From assembly GCF_021295335.1 (NCBI RefSeq), contig NZ_JAIWOT010000001.1:65001-129000 (forward strand): a stretch of DNA of 64,000 bases, written 5' to 3'. Positions 32,568 through 42,948 of this stretch are shown here, piece by piece (the stretch's first letter is position 1; the number at the start of each line of letters is the position of its first letter). The DNA comes from Komagataeibacter sp. FNDCF1. Lineage in GTDB: Bacteria; Pseudomonadota; Alphaproteobacteria; Acetobacterales; Acetobacteraceae. The notes beneath the pieces are model-generated. The model saw only the letters and a program-made list of their open reading frames with translations. It did no database searches and was not told where the DNA came from. The position numbers were made by a program, and so were the translations under genes.

Positions 32568-32655
32568 TGGCCCTTTCCTGCCGGCCCTGCCTTCCCGACA
32601 CGGTGGCGGCAGGGTTGCAGGTCCGTTATCCGACAGGAAGGAGTGAGCCGGGCAG

Positions 32656-34284
32656 ATGGATGTTGTCATTGGTATTGATGTGGGAACAGGCAGCGCGCGC
32701 GCGGGGGTTTTTACGCTTGATGGCCACAGGCTTGGCGCGGGTAGTACTCCCACCCGTACATGGCAGCCGCGCCCCGACCACATGCAGCAGTCTTCCACCG
32801 ACATATGGCGTGCGGTGTGCAACAGCGTGGCCACCGCCCTGTCCCTGGCACGCGATGCGGCCGCAGGGGCACTGAAAGTATGCGGCATCGGGTTTGATGC
32901 AACCTGCTCACTGGTTGTGGTCGGTCCCGACGGGGGGCCACTCTCCATTGATATGGATGGTGCGCCGGAGCAGGACGTGATCCTGTGGATGGACCATCGC
33001 GCCATGGCCGAAGCCGCCGAAATCAATGCAGGTCAACACGACGTGCTGCGCTATGTGGGCGGTGTGATTTCACCCGAGATGGAAACGCCCAAGCTGCTCT
33101 GGCTCAGGCGCCACCTGCCCGATGTGTTTGCCCGCGCCACCCTGTTCCTTGACCTGCCGGATTACCTGACCTGGCGCGCAACCGGAGCCACGTCACGCTC
33201 ACGCTGTTCGACCGTGTGCAAGTGGACCTACCTCGCCCATGAAAACCGCTGGGACGATGCCTATTTCCGTGCAATCGGGCTGGGCATGCTGGCTGATGAG
33301 GGCTACCGCCGCATCGGCACCGACATCAGGGCGCTGGGCGCGCGTGTCGGTGCCGGGCTGGACAGCCGCGCTGCTGCGGAGCTGGGCCTGCCGGCCGGTA
33401 CGCCGGTCGCGGTTTCCGCCATTGATGCGCATGCGGGGGGCATTGGCGTGATCGGTAGCACGATCGGGGATGAACCGCCTGTGCTCAACCGGCGGCTGGC
33501 GCTGATTGGTGGCACATCAAGCTGCCATATGGCCGTCTCTCCCCAGCCCCGCTTCGTACCCGGGGTATGGGGGCCCTACCGAGATGCCATGCTGCCGGAC
33601 ATGTGGCTGAATGAGGCGGGCCAGTCAGCCACCGGCAGCCTGATTGACTTCATCATCACGACCCATCCCGCCACACCGGCATTGCGCCAGCAGGCCGAAA
33701 GGGAAGGCAGGACGATCTATCAGGTCCTGAACGACCTGCTTGCCGCATCTGAAGGCGGCAGGCCCGCGGGAACGCTGACGGAAGAGCTGCATGTCATGCC
33801 GGATTTCCATGGCAACCGTTCCCCCCATGCCGACCCGACACTGCGCGGCATGATCAGCGGGCTGGGCCTGAGCGCCACGGTGCGGGATCTGGCCGTGCTG
33901 TATCTGGCAACCATACAGGGACTGGCCTATGGCACGAGCGATATCGTGGCGATGCTGAACCGGCAGGGCTATGCGATCGATACGATCATCGCAACAGGGG
34001 GCGGTACGAAAAATCCCGTTTTCCTACGCGAGCATGCCAATGCCACGGGCTGCCGCATCGTGCTGCCGGAAGAACCCGATGCCGTGCTGCTGGGCAGCGC
34101 GGTAATGGCCGCCGTGGCGGCGGGAACCTATCGGACAATCGGGGCGGCCATGGCGGCCATGACACGCGTGCGGGCGGAAATATTGCCCGTTGCGGAAAGT
34201 GCCCGCTTTCATGAAGCGAAATTCCAGGTCTTTGCACAGATGCATGCCGACCAGATCCGCTACAGGCAGATCATGAACAAATAA
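32656..34284 (+). CDS. FGGY-family pentulose kinase, D-ribulokinase type
   Basis: The 542-aa sugar kinase has the N-terminal phosphate loop [14 protein letters not shown], the subgroup motif [21 protein letters not shown], and a C-terminal FGGY domain with [20 protein letters not shown]. The DATCSLV motif and length fit the FGGY pentulose kinase group (YDR109C/FGGY), whose characterised members phosphorylate D-ribulose. With the dehydrogenase and polyol transporter downstream, the likely role is to convert a ketopentose from ribitol or arabitol oxidation into the 5-phosphate. D-ribulose versus D-xylulose cannot be settled here. Confidence 0.88.
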   Translation: MDVVIGIDVGTGSARAGVFTLDGHRLGAGSTPTRTWQPRPDHMQQSSTDIWRAVCNSVATALSLARDAAAGALKVCGIGFDATCSLVVVGPDGGPLSIDMDGAPEQDVILWMDHRAMAEAAEINAGQHDVLRYVGGVISPEMETPKLLWLRRHLPDVFARATLFLDLPDYLTWRATGATSRSRCSTVCKWTYLAHENRWDDAYFRAIGLGMLADEGYRRIGTDIRALGARVGAGLDSRAAAELGLPAGTPVAVSAIDAHAGGIGVIGSTIGDEPPVLNRRLALIGGTSSCHMAVSPQPRFVPGVWGPYRDAMLPDMWLNEAGQSATGSLIDFIITTHPATPALRQQAEREGRTIYQVLNDLLAASEGGRPAGTLTEELHVMPDFHGNRSPHADPTLRGMISGLGLSATVRDLAVLYLATIQGLAYGTSDIVAMLNRQGYAIDTIIATGGGTKNPVFLREHANATGCRIVLPEEPDAVLLGSAVMAAVAAGTYRTIGAAMAAMTRVRAEILPVAESARFHEAKFQVFAQMHADQIRYRQIMNK

Positions 34285-34400
34285 GGTTTCTGGCATGGGA
34301 ACTACATGATGCCCATGGCACTTTACAGGAAAAAAACAGAACCCTGTCCACCTGACAGAATACCAGAAAAAATCCATAAAAATCAATAAAGGGTATTATA

Positions 34401-35714
34401 ATGGTGACTTCCAGGATCGTGGCCTGCATGACCACCATCGGCCTGTTGATGGCAGGCGGCGCGCAGGCGGCCGGCACGCTTACAATCGCTACCGTCAATA
34501 ATGGTGACATGATCATCATGAAGGAATTATCGGGGGAGTTTGAAAAGGCCCATCCCGATATCCACCTGAACTGGGTAACACTGGAAGAGAATGTCCTGCG
34601 CCAGCGTGTCACGACCGACATCGCAACCCATGCAGGGCAGTTCGATATCCTGACCATTGGCAATTACGAAGTGCCGATATGGGCAAGGCAGGGCTGGCTG
34701 GCCGAACTCAGGCCCGGTTCCGATTACGGTATGGATGACATCATACCCTCCGTCCGTGCGGGGCTGAGTGTGGATTCCAAACTGTATGCCCTGCCTTTCT
34801 ATGCAGAAAGTGTGATGACCTATTACCGGACCGACTTGTTTCAGAAGGCTGGGCTGACCATGCCGCAGCACCCCACCTATGACCAGATCCGCACCTATGC
34901 TGATAAAATTACTGACAAGGACAGCCAGATCTACGGCCTGTGCCTGCGCGGCAAGCCGGGCTGGGGGGAGAACATGGCCTATGTCAGTTCGCTGGTGAAT
35001 ACATTTGGCGGGCAGTGGTTTGGCATGGGGTGGAAGCCGATGCTCGACACCCCTGAATGGAAGGCGGCGCTGACATGGTACGTATCGGGCATGAAGGCCG
35101 ATGGCCCGCCAGGGGCCACATCCAACGGCTTTAACGAAAACCTTGCCCTGTTTGCCAGCGGCCATTGCGGCATCTGGGTTGATTCAACGGTTGCGGGCGG
35201 CCTGCTGTTCGATCCCAAACAGTCACATGTGGCGGACAGGGTCGGCTTTGCCGCATCGCCCACCGGCCCGTATGGCAAGGGACCGACATGGCTGTGGAGC
35301 TGGAACCTGGCCATTCCCGCTTCCTCCAGGCATGCGGATGATGCGCGCCTTTTCATCGAATGGGCGACATCGAAGACCTATGTCCAACTGGTAGCGCAGC
35401 GCAAGGGCTGGGTGGCGGTCCCGGCGGGCACCCGCGTGTCCACCTACGACAATCCTGACTACCAGAAGGCGGCCCCCTTCGCCACATTCGTCCATACCGC
35501 CATAGACACGGCTGACCCCAACGGCCCGACAAAGCAGCCACGCCCCTATGGTGGCGCGCAGTTCGTGGGCATTGCCCCCTTCCAGGGCATTGGCACCCAG
35601 GTTGGCCAGACGGTGGCGGCAGCACTGTCGGGCCAGATGGCGATTGAACAGGCGCTAAGTGCGGCGCAGGCCGCCGTGACACGCACCATGCGCCAGTCCG
35701 GTTACCTGCACTGA
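34401..35714 (+). CDS. polyol/sugar ABC transporter, periplasmic binding protein
   Basis: The 437-aa protein has an N-terminal signal peptide (IVACMTTIGLLMAGGAQAAG) and the cluster-B solute-binding fold: IHLNWVTLEENVLRQRVTTD, FDILTIGNYEVPIWARQGWL, YALPFYAESVMTYYRTDLF, GPTWLWSWNLAIPASSRHAD. The pattern is closest to the SmoE/MtlE sorbitol-mannitol binding proteins. It is followed 11 bases later by the first permease. A weak AAAGGG site precedes the ATG. Substrate within the polyol class is inferred. Confidence 0.9.
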   Translation: MVTSRIVACMTTIGLLMAGGAQAAGTLTIATVNNGDMIIMKELSGEFEKAHPDIHLNWVTLEENVLRQRVTTDIATHAGQFDILTIGNYEVPIWARQGWLAELRPGSDYGMDDIIPSVRAGLSVDSKLYALPFYAESVMTYYRTDLFQKAGLTMPQHPTYDQIRTYADKITDKDSQIYGLCLRGKPGWGENMAYVSSLVNTFGGQWFGMGWKPMLDTPEWKAALTWYVSGMKADGPPGATSNGFNENLALFASGHCGIWVDSTVAGGLLFDPKQSHVADRVGFAASPTGPYGKGPTWLWSWNLAIPASSRHADDARLFIEWATSKTYVQLVAQRKGWVAVPAGTRVSTYDNPDYQKAAPFATFVHTAIDTADPNGPTKQPRPYGGAQFVGIAPFQGIGTQVGQTVAAALSGQMAIEQALSAAQAAVTRTMRQSGYLH

Positions 35715-35725
35715 AGGGGGCGACA

Positions 35726-36646
35726 ATGCACAAGGCAGCCATACACACGCCCGCAGTCGCCCAGCCAGCAGGCAGGGCGGCCCGCAACCGGGACCTGCAG
35801 GGCTTCGTGCTTCAGTCACCCGCCATCATGCTACTGCTGGTCTGGTCGGTCGTACCACTGCTCATGACGCTGTGGTACTCCATGCGCAACTACAACCTTG
35901 TTGACCCCACGCAACAGGGCTTCGCGGGCATCAGCAATTACTGGTATCTGCTGACCGACCCGGATTTCCTGACATCGCTGGAAAACACGGCCATCCTGGT
36001 GGGTGGCGTGCTGGTCATATCGGTGGGGTTGGGTACCCTGCTGGCCGTTTTGTACAATGAGGAATTCGCAGGGCGCAACATCGCCCGCATTCTTGTCATC
36101 TCGCCCTTCTTCATCATGCCCACGGTGGCCGCCCTGCTGTGGAAGAACCTGATGCTCCATCCGATCTATGGCGTGTATTCCGCCATGATGCGGGCGGTGG
36201 GCCTGACACCGGTTGACTGGCTGTCACGTTACCCGCTGGCAACGCTGGTCATGATCGTATCGTGGGAATGGCTGCCCTTTGCGGTCCTGATCCTGCTGAC
36301 TGCCATGCAGTCGCTCGATACCGAACAGAAGGAAGCCGCACGCATGGATGGCGCGGGCATGGTGGCGCAGTTCATCAACATCACCCTGCCTCACCTGTCG
36401 CGCGCGATTACGGTCGTGATCATGATCGAGACGATTTTCCTGCTGACCATATTTGCCGAAATCTCGGTCACCACGGCAGGGGGCCCCGGTGTCGCTTCCA
36501 CCAACCTTGCCTTCCTCATCTACTCGCGTGCGCTGTTGCAGTTTGACGTGGGCGGGGCGTCGGCAGGGGGCGTGGTGGCCATTGTCATTGCCAATGTGGT
36601 GGCAGCCTTCCTGCTGCGCGCCGTGGCCCGCAATCTGGAGACCTGA
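35726..36646 (+). CDS. polyol/sugar ABC transporter, permease 1
   Basis: This 306-aa inner-membrane permease has six predicted helices and the ATPase-coupling EAA loop EAARMDGAGMVAQFINITLP. The length and TLWYSMRNYNLVDP start fit SmoF/MalF-like MalFG-type permeases. It partners with the next gene, whose ATG is one base after this stop. Confidence 0.93.
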   Translation: MHKAAIHTPAVAQPAGRAARNRDLQGFVLQSPAIMLLLVWSVVPLLMTLWYSMRNYNLVDPTQQGFAGISNYWYLLTDPDFLTSLENTAILVGGVLVISVGLGTLLAVLYNEEFAGRNIARILVISPFFIMPTVAALLWKNLMLHPIYGVYSAMMRAVGLTPVDWLSRYPLATLVMIVSWEWLPFAVLILLTAMQSLDTEQKEAARMDGAGMVAQFINITLPHLSRAITVVIMIETIFLLTIFAEISVTTAGGPGVASTNLAFLIYSRALLQFDVGGASAGGVVAIVIANVVAAFLLRAVARNLET

Positions 36647-36647
36647 C

Positions 36648-37475
36648 ATGGCACGCACCAGCACACGCCTGCGCCATGGCGCAACCGGCATACTGGCCTG
36701 GGGCATCGCCCTGTGGATGTTCTTCCCGATCCTGTGGATGTTCCTGACGGGCTTCAAGAGCGAACCCGACGCGGTTGCAACACCGCCGCATATCGTCTTC
36801 AGTCCAACGCTTTCAAGCTATCGGGATGTCTTTGCGCAGGAAAGCTACTGGCATTTCGCCATCAACAGTGTTGTCATCTCGACGGTGGCAACCCTGCTGG
36901 CGCTGCTTGTCTCCATCCCTGCGGCCTATGCCATGGCGTTCCTGCCGGGGCCGCGCACGCGCATGACGCTGCTATGGATGCTGTCCACCCGCATGCTGCC
37001 TGCCGTGGGCGTGCTGGTGCCGATCTACCTGCTGGCCCGCGCAACCGGCCTGCTGGACAGCCGGACGGGGCTGATCATCATCTACATGCTGACCAACCTG
37101 CCCATCACGGTATGGATGCTCTACACCTTCTTCCGCGAAGTGCCGGTTCCCATACTGGAAGCGGGGCGGATGGACGGGGCCACACGCTGGCAGGAAGTCA
37201 CACAGGTTCTGATGCCGCTTGCACTGCCGGGCATTGCCTCGACCGGGCTGCTCTCCCTCATCCTGTGCTGGAATGAAACGTTCTGGTCACTGAACCTGAC
37301 GTCCTCCGCCGCGGCACCGCTGACAACCTTCATTGCTTCCTTTTCCTCCCCCGAAGGGCTGTTTTTCGCCAAGCTGTCCGCCGCCTCGACGCTGGCGGTG
37401 GCCCCCATCGTGATCTTTGGCTGGGTGAGCCAGAAACAGCTTGTGCGCGGCCTGACATTCGGGGCGGTGAAATAA
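36648..37475 (+). CDS. polyol/sugar ABC transporter, permease 2
   Basis: A 275-aa permease of the SmoG/MalG type with six helices and EAA loop EAGRMDGATRWQEVTQVLMP. The ATG at 36648 lies one base after the previous stop codon and starts MARTSTRLRHGATGILAWGI with the first helix right behind it. A longer frame from 36453 is overlap with permease 1 and is rejected. Confidence 0.93.
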   Translation: MARTSTRLRHGATGILAWGIALWMFFPILWMFLTGFKSEPDAVATPPHIVFSPTLSSYRDVFAQESYWHFAINSVVISTVATLLALLVSIPAAYAMAFLPGPRTRMTLLWMLSTRMLPAVGVLVPIYLLARATGLLDSRTGLIIIYMLTNLPITVWMLYTFFREVPVPILEAGRMDGATRWQEVTQVLMPLALPGIASTGLLSLILCWNETFWSLNLTSSAAAPLTTFIASFSSPEGLFFAKLSAASTLAVAPIVIFGWVSQKQLVRGLTFGAVK

Positions 37476-37530
37476 AGCCCCACGGCCCGCACGCCACACC
37501 CCACGCCCCCGTAACAGGAACGCACAGACC

Positions 37531-38649
37531 ATGGCGACCGTAGAACTGCGCAGCCTGCGCAAGACCTATTCGAGCGAGGAAATCATCAAGGGTGTCTCTC
37601 TTTCCATTGCGGAACGGGAGTTCATCGTGTTCGTAGGCCCATCGGGCTGTGGCAAATCCACCCTGATGCGCATGATCGCAGGGCTGGAGGACATCAGTGC
37701 CGGTGACCTGCTGATTGACGGACGGCGGGTAAACGACACGGAACCCGCACGCCGCGGGGTGGCCATGGTGTTCCAGTCCTACGCGCTGTATCCACACATG
37801 ACCGTCTATCGCAACATGGAGTTTTCCCTGCGGCTGGCAGGCATGCCCGAAGCCGAGCGACGGCAGCGTATCAGTGATGTGGCGCGCATCCTTCAGCTTG
37901 ATCCCTATCTTGATCACAAGCCGGGCCAGCTGTCGGGTGGTCAGCGGCAGCGCGTGGCGATCGGGCGTGCGATCGTGCGCAACCCCAGGGTCTTCCTGTT
38001 CGATGAACCGCTGTCCAATCTCGACGCCGCATTGCGCGGGCAGATGCGCGTTGAACTGGCCAGCCTGCATCGCCGGCTTGGCGCAACCACAATCTATGTA
38101 ACCCATGACCAGGTGGAAGCCATGACCATGGCCGACAGGATCGTGGTGCTGAACAGGGGGGGCGTGGAACAGATCGGCACCCCGCTCGAACTCTATCACC
38201 GGCCCCGCAACCTGTTTGTGGCGCGCTTCATGGGATCCCCCGCAATGAACCTGCTGCCCGGCAGCCTTCATGCGCTTTCCCCGCAAGGGGTCATGCAGGT
38301 GCGGGTCGGGGCGGTCAGCGTATCCATCCCCATGCAGCCGCAGCAGCCCGGACTGGAAGCGGGTGCCCCGGCCACGCTGGGCATCCGGCCCGAACATATC
38401 CGTATTGATCCGCATGGAGCAGTCGCAGGCGTGGTCGAAGTCAGTGAACGGCTGGGGGCGGTCACGCTGCTGCATGTACGCCTGCCTGACGGGCAGATGA
38501 TCGTGGTGCAGACGGACGGGAACAACATGAACCGTGCCGATATGCCCGTAAACCTGACGTTTGAGGAAGAACACTGCCATCTGTTCGATGCGAATGGCCT
38601 GGCGCTGGCCCGCGGGGTGGAGCATCCCCTGCTTGCCAGCGTAGGGTAA
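37531..38649 (+). CDS. polyol/sugar ABC transporter, ATP-binding protein
   Basis: The 372-aa ATPase of the MalK/UgpC/SmoK class powers the two permeases. Walker A GPSGCGKSTLMRM, Q-loop VFQSYALYPHM, signature LSGGQRQRVAIGRA, Walker B VFLFDEPLSNLDA and H-loop YVTHDQ are all present. The C-terminal TOBE/regulatory domain (about 240-372) is typical of carbohydrate CUT1 importers. Confidence 0.94.
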   Translation: MATVELRSLRKTYSSEEIIKGVSLSIAEREFIVFVGPSGCGKSTLMRMIAGLEDISAGDLLIDGRRVNDTEPARRGVAMVFQSYALYPHMTVYRNMEFSLRLAGMPEAERRQRISDVARILQLDPYLDHKPGQLSGGQRQRVAIGRAIVRNPRVFLFDEPLSNLDAALRGQMRVELASLHRRLGATTIYVTHDQVEAMTMADRIVVLNRGGVEQIGTPLELYHRPRNLFVARFMGSPAMNLLPGSLHALSPQGVMQVRVGAVSVSIPMQPQQPGLEAGAPATLGIRPEHIRIDPHGAVAGVVEVSERLGAVTLLHVRLPDGQMIVVQTDGNNMNRADMPVNLTFEEEHCHLFDANGLALARGVEHPLLASVG

Positions 38650-38677
38650 ACGATCCCTTTTTTCAGGATACAGGCAT

Positions 38678-39451
38678 ATGTATACGGAAAAACTCCGCCT
38701 TGACGGGCGTGTCGCGGTTGTAACCGGCGGCGCGCAGAACATCGGTCTGGCCTGCGTTACGGCGCTGGCGGAATTCGGCGCCCGCGTCATCATTGCCGAT
38801 CGCGATGCAGAACTGGCGGCGGATGCCGTGAGCGGACTGGCGGCGCGGGGGCTGGATGTATCGGCCACGCTGCTTGACGTAACCGATACGGCACAGGTGG
38901 ATGACTGCGCTAAGCGGATCGGGGCGGAGGAAGGCCGTGTCGATATCCTGGTCTGCAGTGCCGGGATATGCATTTCCGAAGTCCGGGCCGAGGACATGAC
39001 GGACGGCCAGTGGCTCAGGCAGATCGATATCAATCTCAATGGGATTTTCCGCTGCTGCCGGGCATTCGGCCGCATCATGCTGGAACAGGGCAGGGGCGCG
39101 ATTGTAAATATCGGGTCCATGTCGGGCCTGATTGTCAACCGCCCGCAGGAACAGGCGGCCTATAACGCATCCAAGGCCGGCGTGCATCAGTATACACGAT
39201 CACTCGCGGCGGAATGGGCCATGCGCGGGGTGCGGGTCAATGCGGTCGCCCCCACCTACATCGAGACCACCCTGACCCGCTTTGGCATGGAGAATCCACG
39301 CCTGTACGACGCATGGCTGGAGGGTACGCCCATGCACCGCGTGGGCCAGCCCGACGAAGTCGCCTCGGTCGTGCAGTTTCTGGCATCGGATGCAGCCAGT
39401 CTGATGACCGGGGCCATTGTCAATGTCGATGCCGGGTTCACCGTATGGTAG
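38678..39451 (+). CDS. SDR-family polyol dehydrogenase
   Basis: This 257-aa classical short-chain dehydrogenase has cofactor motif TGGAQNIG, IIADRD after strand 2 (Asp favours NAD), CSAGI, catalytic Ser in NIGSMSGL, and YNASK. It probably oxidises an imported pentitol or hexitol to the ketose used by the FGGY kinase. Sequence type resembles sorbitol, xylitol and arabitol dehydrogenases. It follows the ATPase by 28 bases at the end of the polyol operon. The exact substrate is inferred from context only. Confidence 0.88.
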   Translation: MYTEKLRLDGRVAVVTGGAQNIGLACVTALAEFGARVIIADRDAELAADAVSGLAARGLDVSATLLDVTDTAQVDDCAKRIGAEEGRVDILVCSAGICISEVRAEDMTDGQWLRQIDINLNGIFRCCRAFGRIMLEQGRGAIVNIGSMSGLIVNRPQEQAAYNASKAGVHQYTRSLAAEWAMRGVRVNAVAPTYIETTLTRFGMENPRLYDAWLEGTPMHRVGQPDEVASVVQFLASDAASLMTGAIVNVDAGFTVW

Positions 39452-39502
39452 ATTACCGGAACAGGCAGCAAGGATGAATCCACTGCCTGATCATTCATTT
39501 AA

Positions 39503-39528
39503 CCCGACCGGAATGGCATCCGGCCGGG
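39503..39528 (+). terminator. hairpin after the polyol operon
   Basis: CCCGACCGGA (39503-39512) pairs with TCCGGCCGGG (39519-39528) with one mismatch, 51 bases after the dehydrogenase stop. No clear T-run follows, so it may be a weak or Rho-assisted terminator separating the polyol and urease blocks. Confidence 0.5.
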
Positions 39529-39664
39529 TCTGCTCCCGTTAAGGATCAACACTCCGGGACGCTACCCGCCCATGGTGCCCGTCCGTCAGTACGGACCGTT
39601 CCCCTCCGATTCCTGACAGGGCCTGAATCATGCCTGCTCCCGGCTGATCAGAGCGTTCCGAACC

Positions 39665-39680
39665 TACGCAAATTTACGCA
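39665..39680 (+). promoter_or_regulatory. TACGCA direct repeat upstream of ureD
   Basis: TACGCA occurs at 39665-39670 and 39675-39680, exactly 10 bp apart, about 55 bases before the ureD start. The same hexamer as an inverted pair with equal 10-bp spacing precedes urtA (51931-51946). It is a candidate binding site for the LuxR-type response regulator encoded at 46737-48557. Confidence 0.5.
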
Positions 39681-39735
39681 ATGGACCTGTCGGGTACAGG
39701 CTGTAAGATCAGCGGCGCGATAGCGAAGGGCGGAA

Positions 39736-40569
39736 GTGGGGTCTGTGATTACACCTCTCCAGCGTGCAAGAGGGCAGTTTGGACTGGAAGTCAGGGCCTC
39801 CGGCTCCCGCACCCGCATGGCCGATCTGGTGCAGGCGGGGTGCTGTCGCCTGCTTTTTCCGCGCGTCGCGGGGCAGGGGGTGGAGGCCGCCACCGTCAAC
39901 ATATCTGGCGGCATTGCGGCAGGGGACCGCATCGAAGGCCGTCTTGCCTGTGGGGAGGGGACGGATCTTCTGGTGACTTCACAGGCGGCGGAGCGGATCT
40001 ATCGCGCCCGCCCCGATGATGCGCCAGCCGAGATCACGGTCACATGCCGGATTGAGGCCGGTGCGCGGCTTGAGTGGCTTCCGCATGGCACGATCTTTTT
40101 CGATGGCAGCCACCTGCGTCGCCACATGACGGTGGATATGGCGGGCTCCTCCACCTTCCTGTTTCTGGAAAACCGGATATTCGGCCGCCAGGGCTCGGGG
40201 GAGCGTCTGTCGCGGCTGGCCGTCCGCGACCGCCTGTCCATCCGGCGTGATGGCGAAGCGCTGCTGGAGGACACGTTGCGGCTGGAAGGCACGGATGTGT
40301 CGGACCTGCTGGCACAGCCCGCCATCGCAGGCGGGCAGGGAGCCGTGGCGACACTGGTGCTGGTCAGTCCGCAGGCCATGGACCTGCTGCCTGCCCTGCG
40401 GTTGCAACTCGGGGCACCCGAATGCGCGGGGTTTGCCGCCTCGGCGTGGAATGGCATGCTGGTGGTAAGGGGGCTGGCCCGGGGGGGCTGGCCGCTGGAG
40501 GGTGCCGTGCGACACATCCTGCCCGTATTGCGGGGCGCACGGGCCATGCCTTCCACATGGCGGTCATGA
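39736..40569 (+). CDS. ureD: urease accessory protein UreD (UreH)
   Basis: UreD is the scaffold that binds apo-urease first and recruits UreF and UreG for nickel insertion. The 277-aa protein shows the family blocks GLEVRASGSRTRMADLVQAG, INISGGIAAGD-like VNISGGIAAGDRIEG, TSQAAERIYRA, LEWLPHGTIFFDGSHL and LENRIFGRQGSGE. It starts at GTG 39736 with AAGGGCGGA upstream. It is the first gene of ureDABCEFG. Confidence 0.93.
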   Translation: MGSVITPLQRARGQFGLEVRASGSRTRMADLVQAGCCRLLFPRVAGQGVEAATVNISGGIAAGDRIEGRLACGEGTDLLVTSQAAERIYRARPDDAPAEITVTCRIEAGARLEWLPHGTIFFDGSHLRRHMTVDMAGSSTFLFLENRIFGRQGSGERLSRLAVRDRLSIRRDGEALLEDTLRLEGTDVSDLLAQPAIAGGQGAVATLVLVSPQAMDLLPALRLQLGAPECAGFAASAWNGMLVVRGLARGGWPLEGAVRHILPVLRGARAMPSTWRS

Positions 40570-40614
40570 TGATGGCGGGGCGAGACAGGCGGATAACGGA
40601 GAGCGGATCGAGAC

Positions 40615-40917
40615 ATGAAGCTGACACCCCGAGAAAAGGACAGGCTGCTCATTTCCATGGCGGCGATGGTGGCCCGGCGCAGGCTGGAGCGTGGCGTGCG
40701 CCTGAATTACCCCGAAGCCGTGGCCCTGATTACCGACCATGTGGTGGAAGGGGCACGTGACGGGCAGAGTGTTGCCGATCTCATGGCCAGTGGTGGCCAT
40801 GTGCTGGCGCGCGCGCAGGTCATGCCCGGCGTGGCCGAGATGATCCATGACGTGCAGGTCGAGGCGACCTTTCCCGATGGTACGAAACTGGTGACAGTCC
40901 ATGACCCGATACGCTGA
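40615..40917 (+). CDS. ureA: urease subunit gamma
   Basis: The 100-aa gamma subunit matches the family from end to end: [83 protein letters not shown]. It forms the (UreABC)3 enzyme with beta and alpha. It overlaps ureB by 17 bases. Confidence 0.97.
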   Translation: MKLTPREKDRLLISMAAMVARRRLERGVRLNYPEAVALITDHVVEGARDGQSVADLMASGGHVLARAQVMPGVAEMIHDVQVEATFPDGTKLVTVHDPIR

Positions 40918-41245
40918 CCCGCTGCCCGAAGGCGCCGTGCCTGGCGAAATCCTGCCTGCCGGTGGTGACATTGCCCTAAACGACGGCCAGCCCCGCCGCG
41001 TGCTGCGCGTGACCAATACCGGTGACCGCCCTGTACAGGTCGGCAGTCATTACCATTTTGCCGAGGTCAATCCCGCCCTGCATCTTGACCGCGCGCAGGC
41101 GCTTGGCTGGCGGCTGGATGTGCCATCGGGTGGCGCCGTGCGCTTTGAGCCGGGGCAGGAGCGTGACGTGACACTGGTGCCGCTGCGCGGTTTGCGGCGC
41201 GTGATCGGCTTCAGGGGGGATGTGATGGGGGGCGTGGATCAATGA
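40901..41245 (+). CDS. ureB: urease subunit beta
   Basis: The 114-aa beta subunit shows [58 protein letters not shown] and [12 protein letters not shown], all family hallmarks. It begins within ureA and overlaps ureC by ATGA, so the three structural genes are translated as a coupled set. Confidence 0.96.
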   Translation: MTRYADPLPEGAVPGEILPAGGDIALNDGQPRRVLRVTNTGDRPVQVGSHYHFAEVNPALHLDRAQALGWRLDVPSGGAVRFEPGQERDVTLVPLRGLRRVIGFRGDVMGGVDQ

Positions 41246-42948
41246 CCCGTCTTGCGCGGCATGATTATGCGGGCCAGTTCGGTCCCACCACGGGCGACCG
41301 GGTGCGGCTGGCGGATACCAACCTGCTGGTGGAGGTGGAAAAGGATTTTACCATCTATGGCGAGGAAGTGCGTTTTGGCGGCGGCAAGACCATCCGTGAC
41401 GGCATGGGCCAGTCCCAGGTCACGCGGGCGCAGGGCGCTGCGGATACCGTCATCACCAATGCGCTGATCATCGACCACTGGGGTATTGTCAAGGCCGACG
41501 TGGCGCTGCGCGACGGGCGGATCGCGGCCATTGGCAAGGCGGGTAATCCCGATATCCAGCCCGGTGTGGACATCATCATCGGGCCGGGCACGGAAATCAT
41601 CGCAGGTGAGGGTAAAATCCTGACGGCGGGCGGCATGGACAGCCACATTCACTTCATCTGTCCCCAGCAGATCGAGGAAGCGCTGGCATCCGGCATCACC
41701 ACCATGCTGGGCGGGGGCACCGGGCCTGCCACGGGCACGGCGGCCACCACCTGCACGCCGGGTCCGTGGCATCTGGCGCGCATGCTGCAGGCGGCCGACG
41801 CCTTTCCTGTCAACCTGGCCTTTGCGGGCAAGGGCAATGCGTCCCGCCCCGAAGCGCTGGAGGAAATGGTGCGCGCGGGGGCAAGCTGTCTGAAGCTGCA
41901 TGAGGACTGGGGATCGACACCCGCCGCCATCGACTGCTGCCTGGGCGTTGCCGACCGGATGGACGTGCAGGTCATGATCCATACCGACACGCTGAACGAA
42001 AGCGGCTTTGTTGAGGACACGATCGCGGCCTTCCGGGGCCGCACCATCCATGCCTTCCATACCGAAGGGGCGGGCGGTGGCCATGCGCCGGACATCATCC
42101 GGGTGGCGGGGCTGCCCAATGTGCTGCCGTCTTCCACCAACCCCACGCGGCCGTATACGCGTAATACGCTGGACGAGCATCTGGACATGCTCATGGTCTG
42201 CCATCACCTTGACCCGAAGGTGCCGGAGGATATCGCCTTTGCCGAAAGCCGCATCCGGCGCGAGACCATCGCGGCGGAGGATATCTTTCACGACATGGGC
42301 GTGCTGTCCATGATGTCATCCGACAGCCAGGCCATGGGCCGCGTGGGTGAAGTACCGCTGCGCACATGGCAGACGGCCCACAAGATGAAGGCCCAGCGCG
42401 GCCCGCTGCCGGGTGATGGCGCGGCGGACAATAACCGGGTCAAGCGCTACATCGCCAAATATACCATCAACCCGGCGATAGCCCACGGGGTATCGCATGA
42501 AGTCGGGTCCATCGCGGTGGGCAGGCTGGCGGATCTTGTGCTGTGGGACCCCGCCTTCTTTGGCATCAAGCCCGATCTGGTCATAAAGGGCGGCGCGATC
42601 GCCTATGCCATGATGGGCGACCCGAACGCCTCCATCCCCACGCCGCAGCCGGTGCATGGCCGGATGATGTTCGGCGGCTATGGCGGCGCGCTGACACATA
42701 CAAGCCTGACATTCGTGTCAAAGGCGGCGCTGGAGGATGATATCGGCCGGAAACTTGGCCTGAGCAAGGGCCTTGCCGCCATATCCGACACGCGCGGCGG
42801 CATTGGCAAGAGCAGCATGATCCATAACGACGCCATGCCGCATATCGAGGTCGATCCTGAAACGTATGAGGTGCGTGCCGATGGCGTGCTGCTGACATGC
42901 GAGCCTGCCGACATCCTGCCCATGGCCCAGAGGTATTTCCTGTTCTGA
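41242..42948 (+). CDS. ureC: urease subunit alpha (catalytic)
   Basis: UreC (568 aa) hydrolyses urea to ammonia and carbamate at a di-nickel centre. Nickel ligands are visible: H135 and H137 (SHIHF), the lysine to be carbamylated K218 (CLKLHEDWG), later His in IHTDTLNE and HTEGAGGGH, and D361 (SSDSQAMGR). The flap histidine H321 lies in VCHHLDP. Each is one residue off Klebsiella numbering, so the enzyme should be active. The stop overlaps ureE (TGATG). Confidence 0.98.
   Translation: MTRLARHDYAGQFGPTTGDRVRLADTNLLVEVEKDFTIYGEEVRFGGGKTIRDGMGQSQVTRAQGAADTVITNALIIDHWGIVKADVALRDGRIAAIGKAGNPDIQPGVDIIIGPGTEIIAGEGKILTAGGMDSHIHFICPQQIEEALASGITTMLGGGTGPATGTAATTCTPGPWHLARMLQAADAFPVNLAFAGKGNASRPEALEEMVRAGASCLKLHEDWGSTPAAIDCCLGVADRMDVQVMIHTDTLNESGFVEDTIAAFRGRTIHAFHTEGAGGGHAPDIIRVAGLPNVLPSSTNPTRPYTRNTLDEHLDMLMVCHHLDPKVPEDIAFAESRIRRETIAAEDIFHDMGVLSMMSSDSQAMGRVGEVPLRTWQTAHKMKAQRGPLPGDGAADNNRVKRYIAKYTINPAIAHGVSHEVGSIAVGRLADLVLWDPAFFGIKPDLVIKGGAIAYAMMGDPNASIPTPQPVHGRMMFGGYGGALTHTSLTFVSKAALEDDIGRKLGLSKGLAAISDTRGGIGKSSMIHNDAMPHIEVDPETYEVRADGVLLTCEPADILPMAQRYFLF

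Noticed and set aside
31638-33026. Antisense frame of 462 aa opposite glpF and the FGGY kinase
   Set aside because: It covers the gap between two functional genes and contains no motif; explained by GC-rich third positions.
37330-39138. Antisense frame of about 600 aa opposite the transporter ATPase and dehydrogenase
   Set aside because: It spans two real genes and their gap on the other strand and shows no domain. Codon periodicity follows the sense genes.
41239-42291. Antisense frame of 350 aa opposite ureC
   Set aside because: It is a mirror of the strongly conserved urease alpha gene with no recognisable product.
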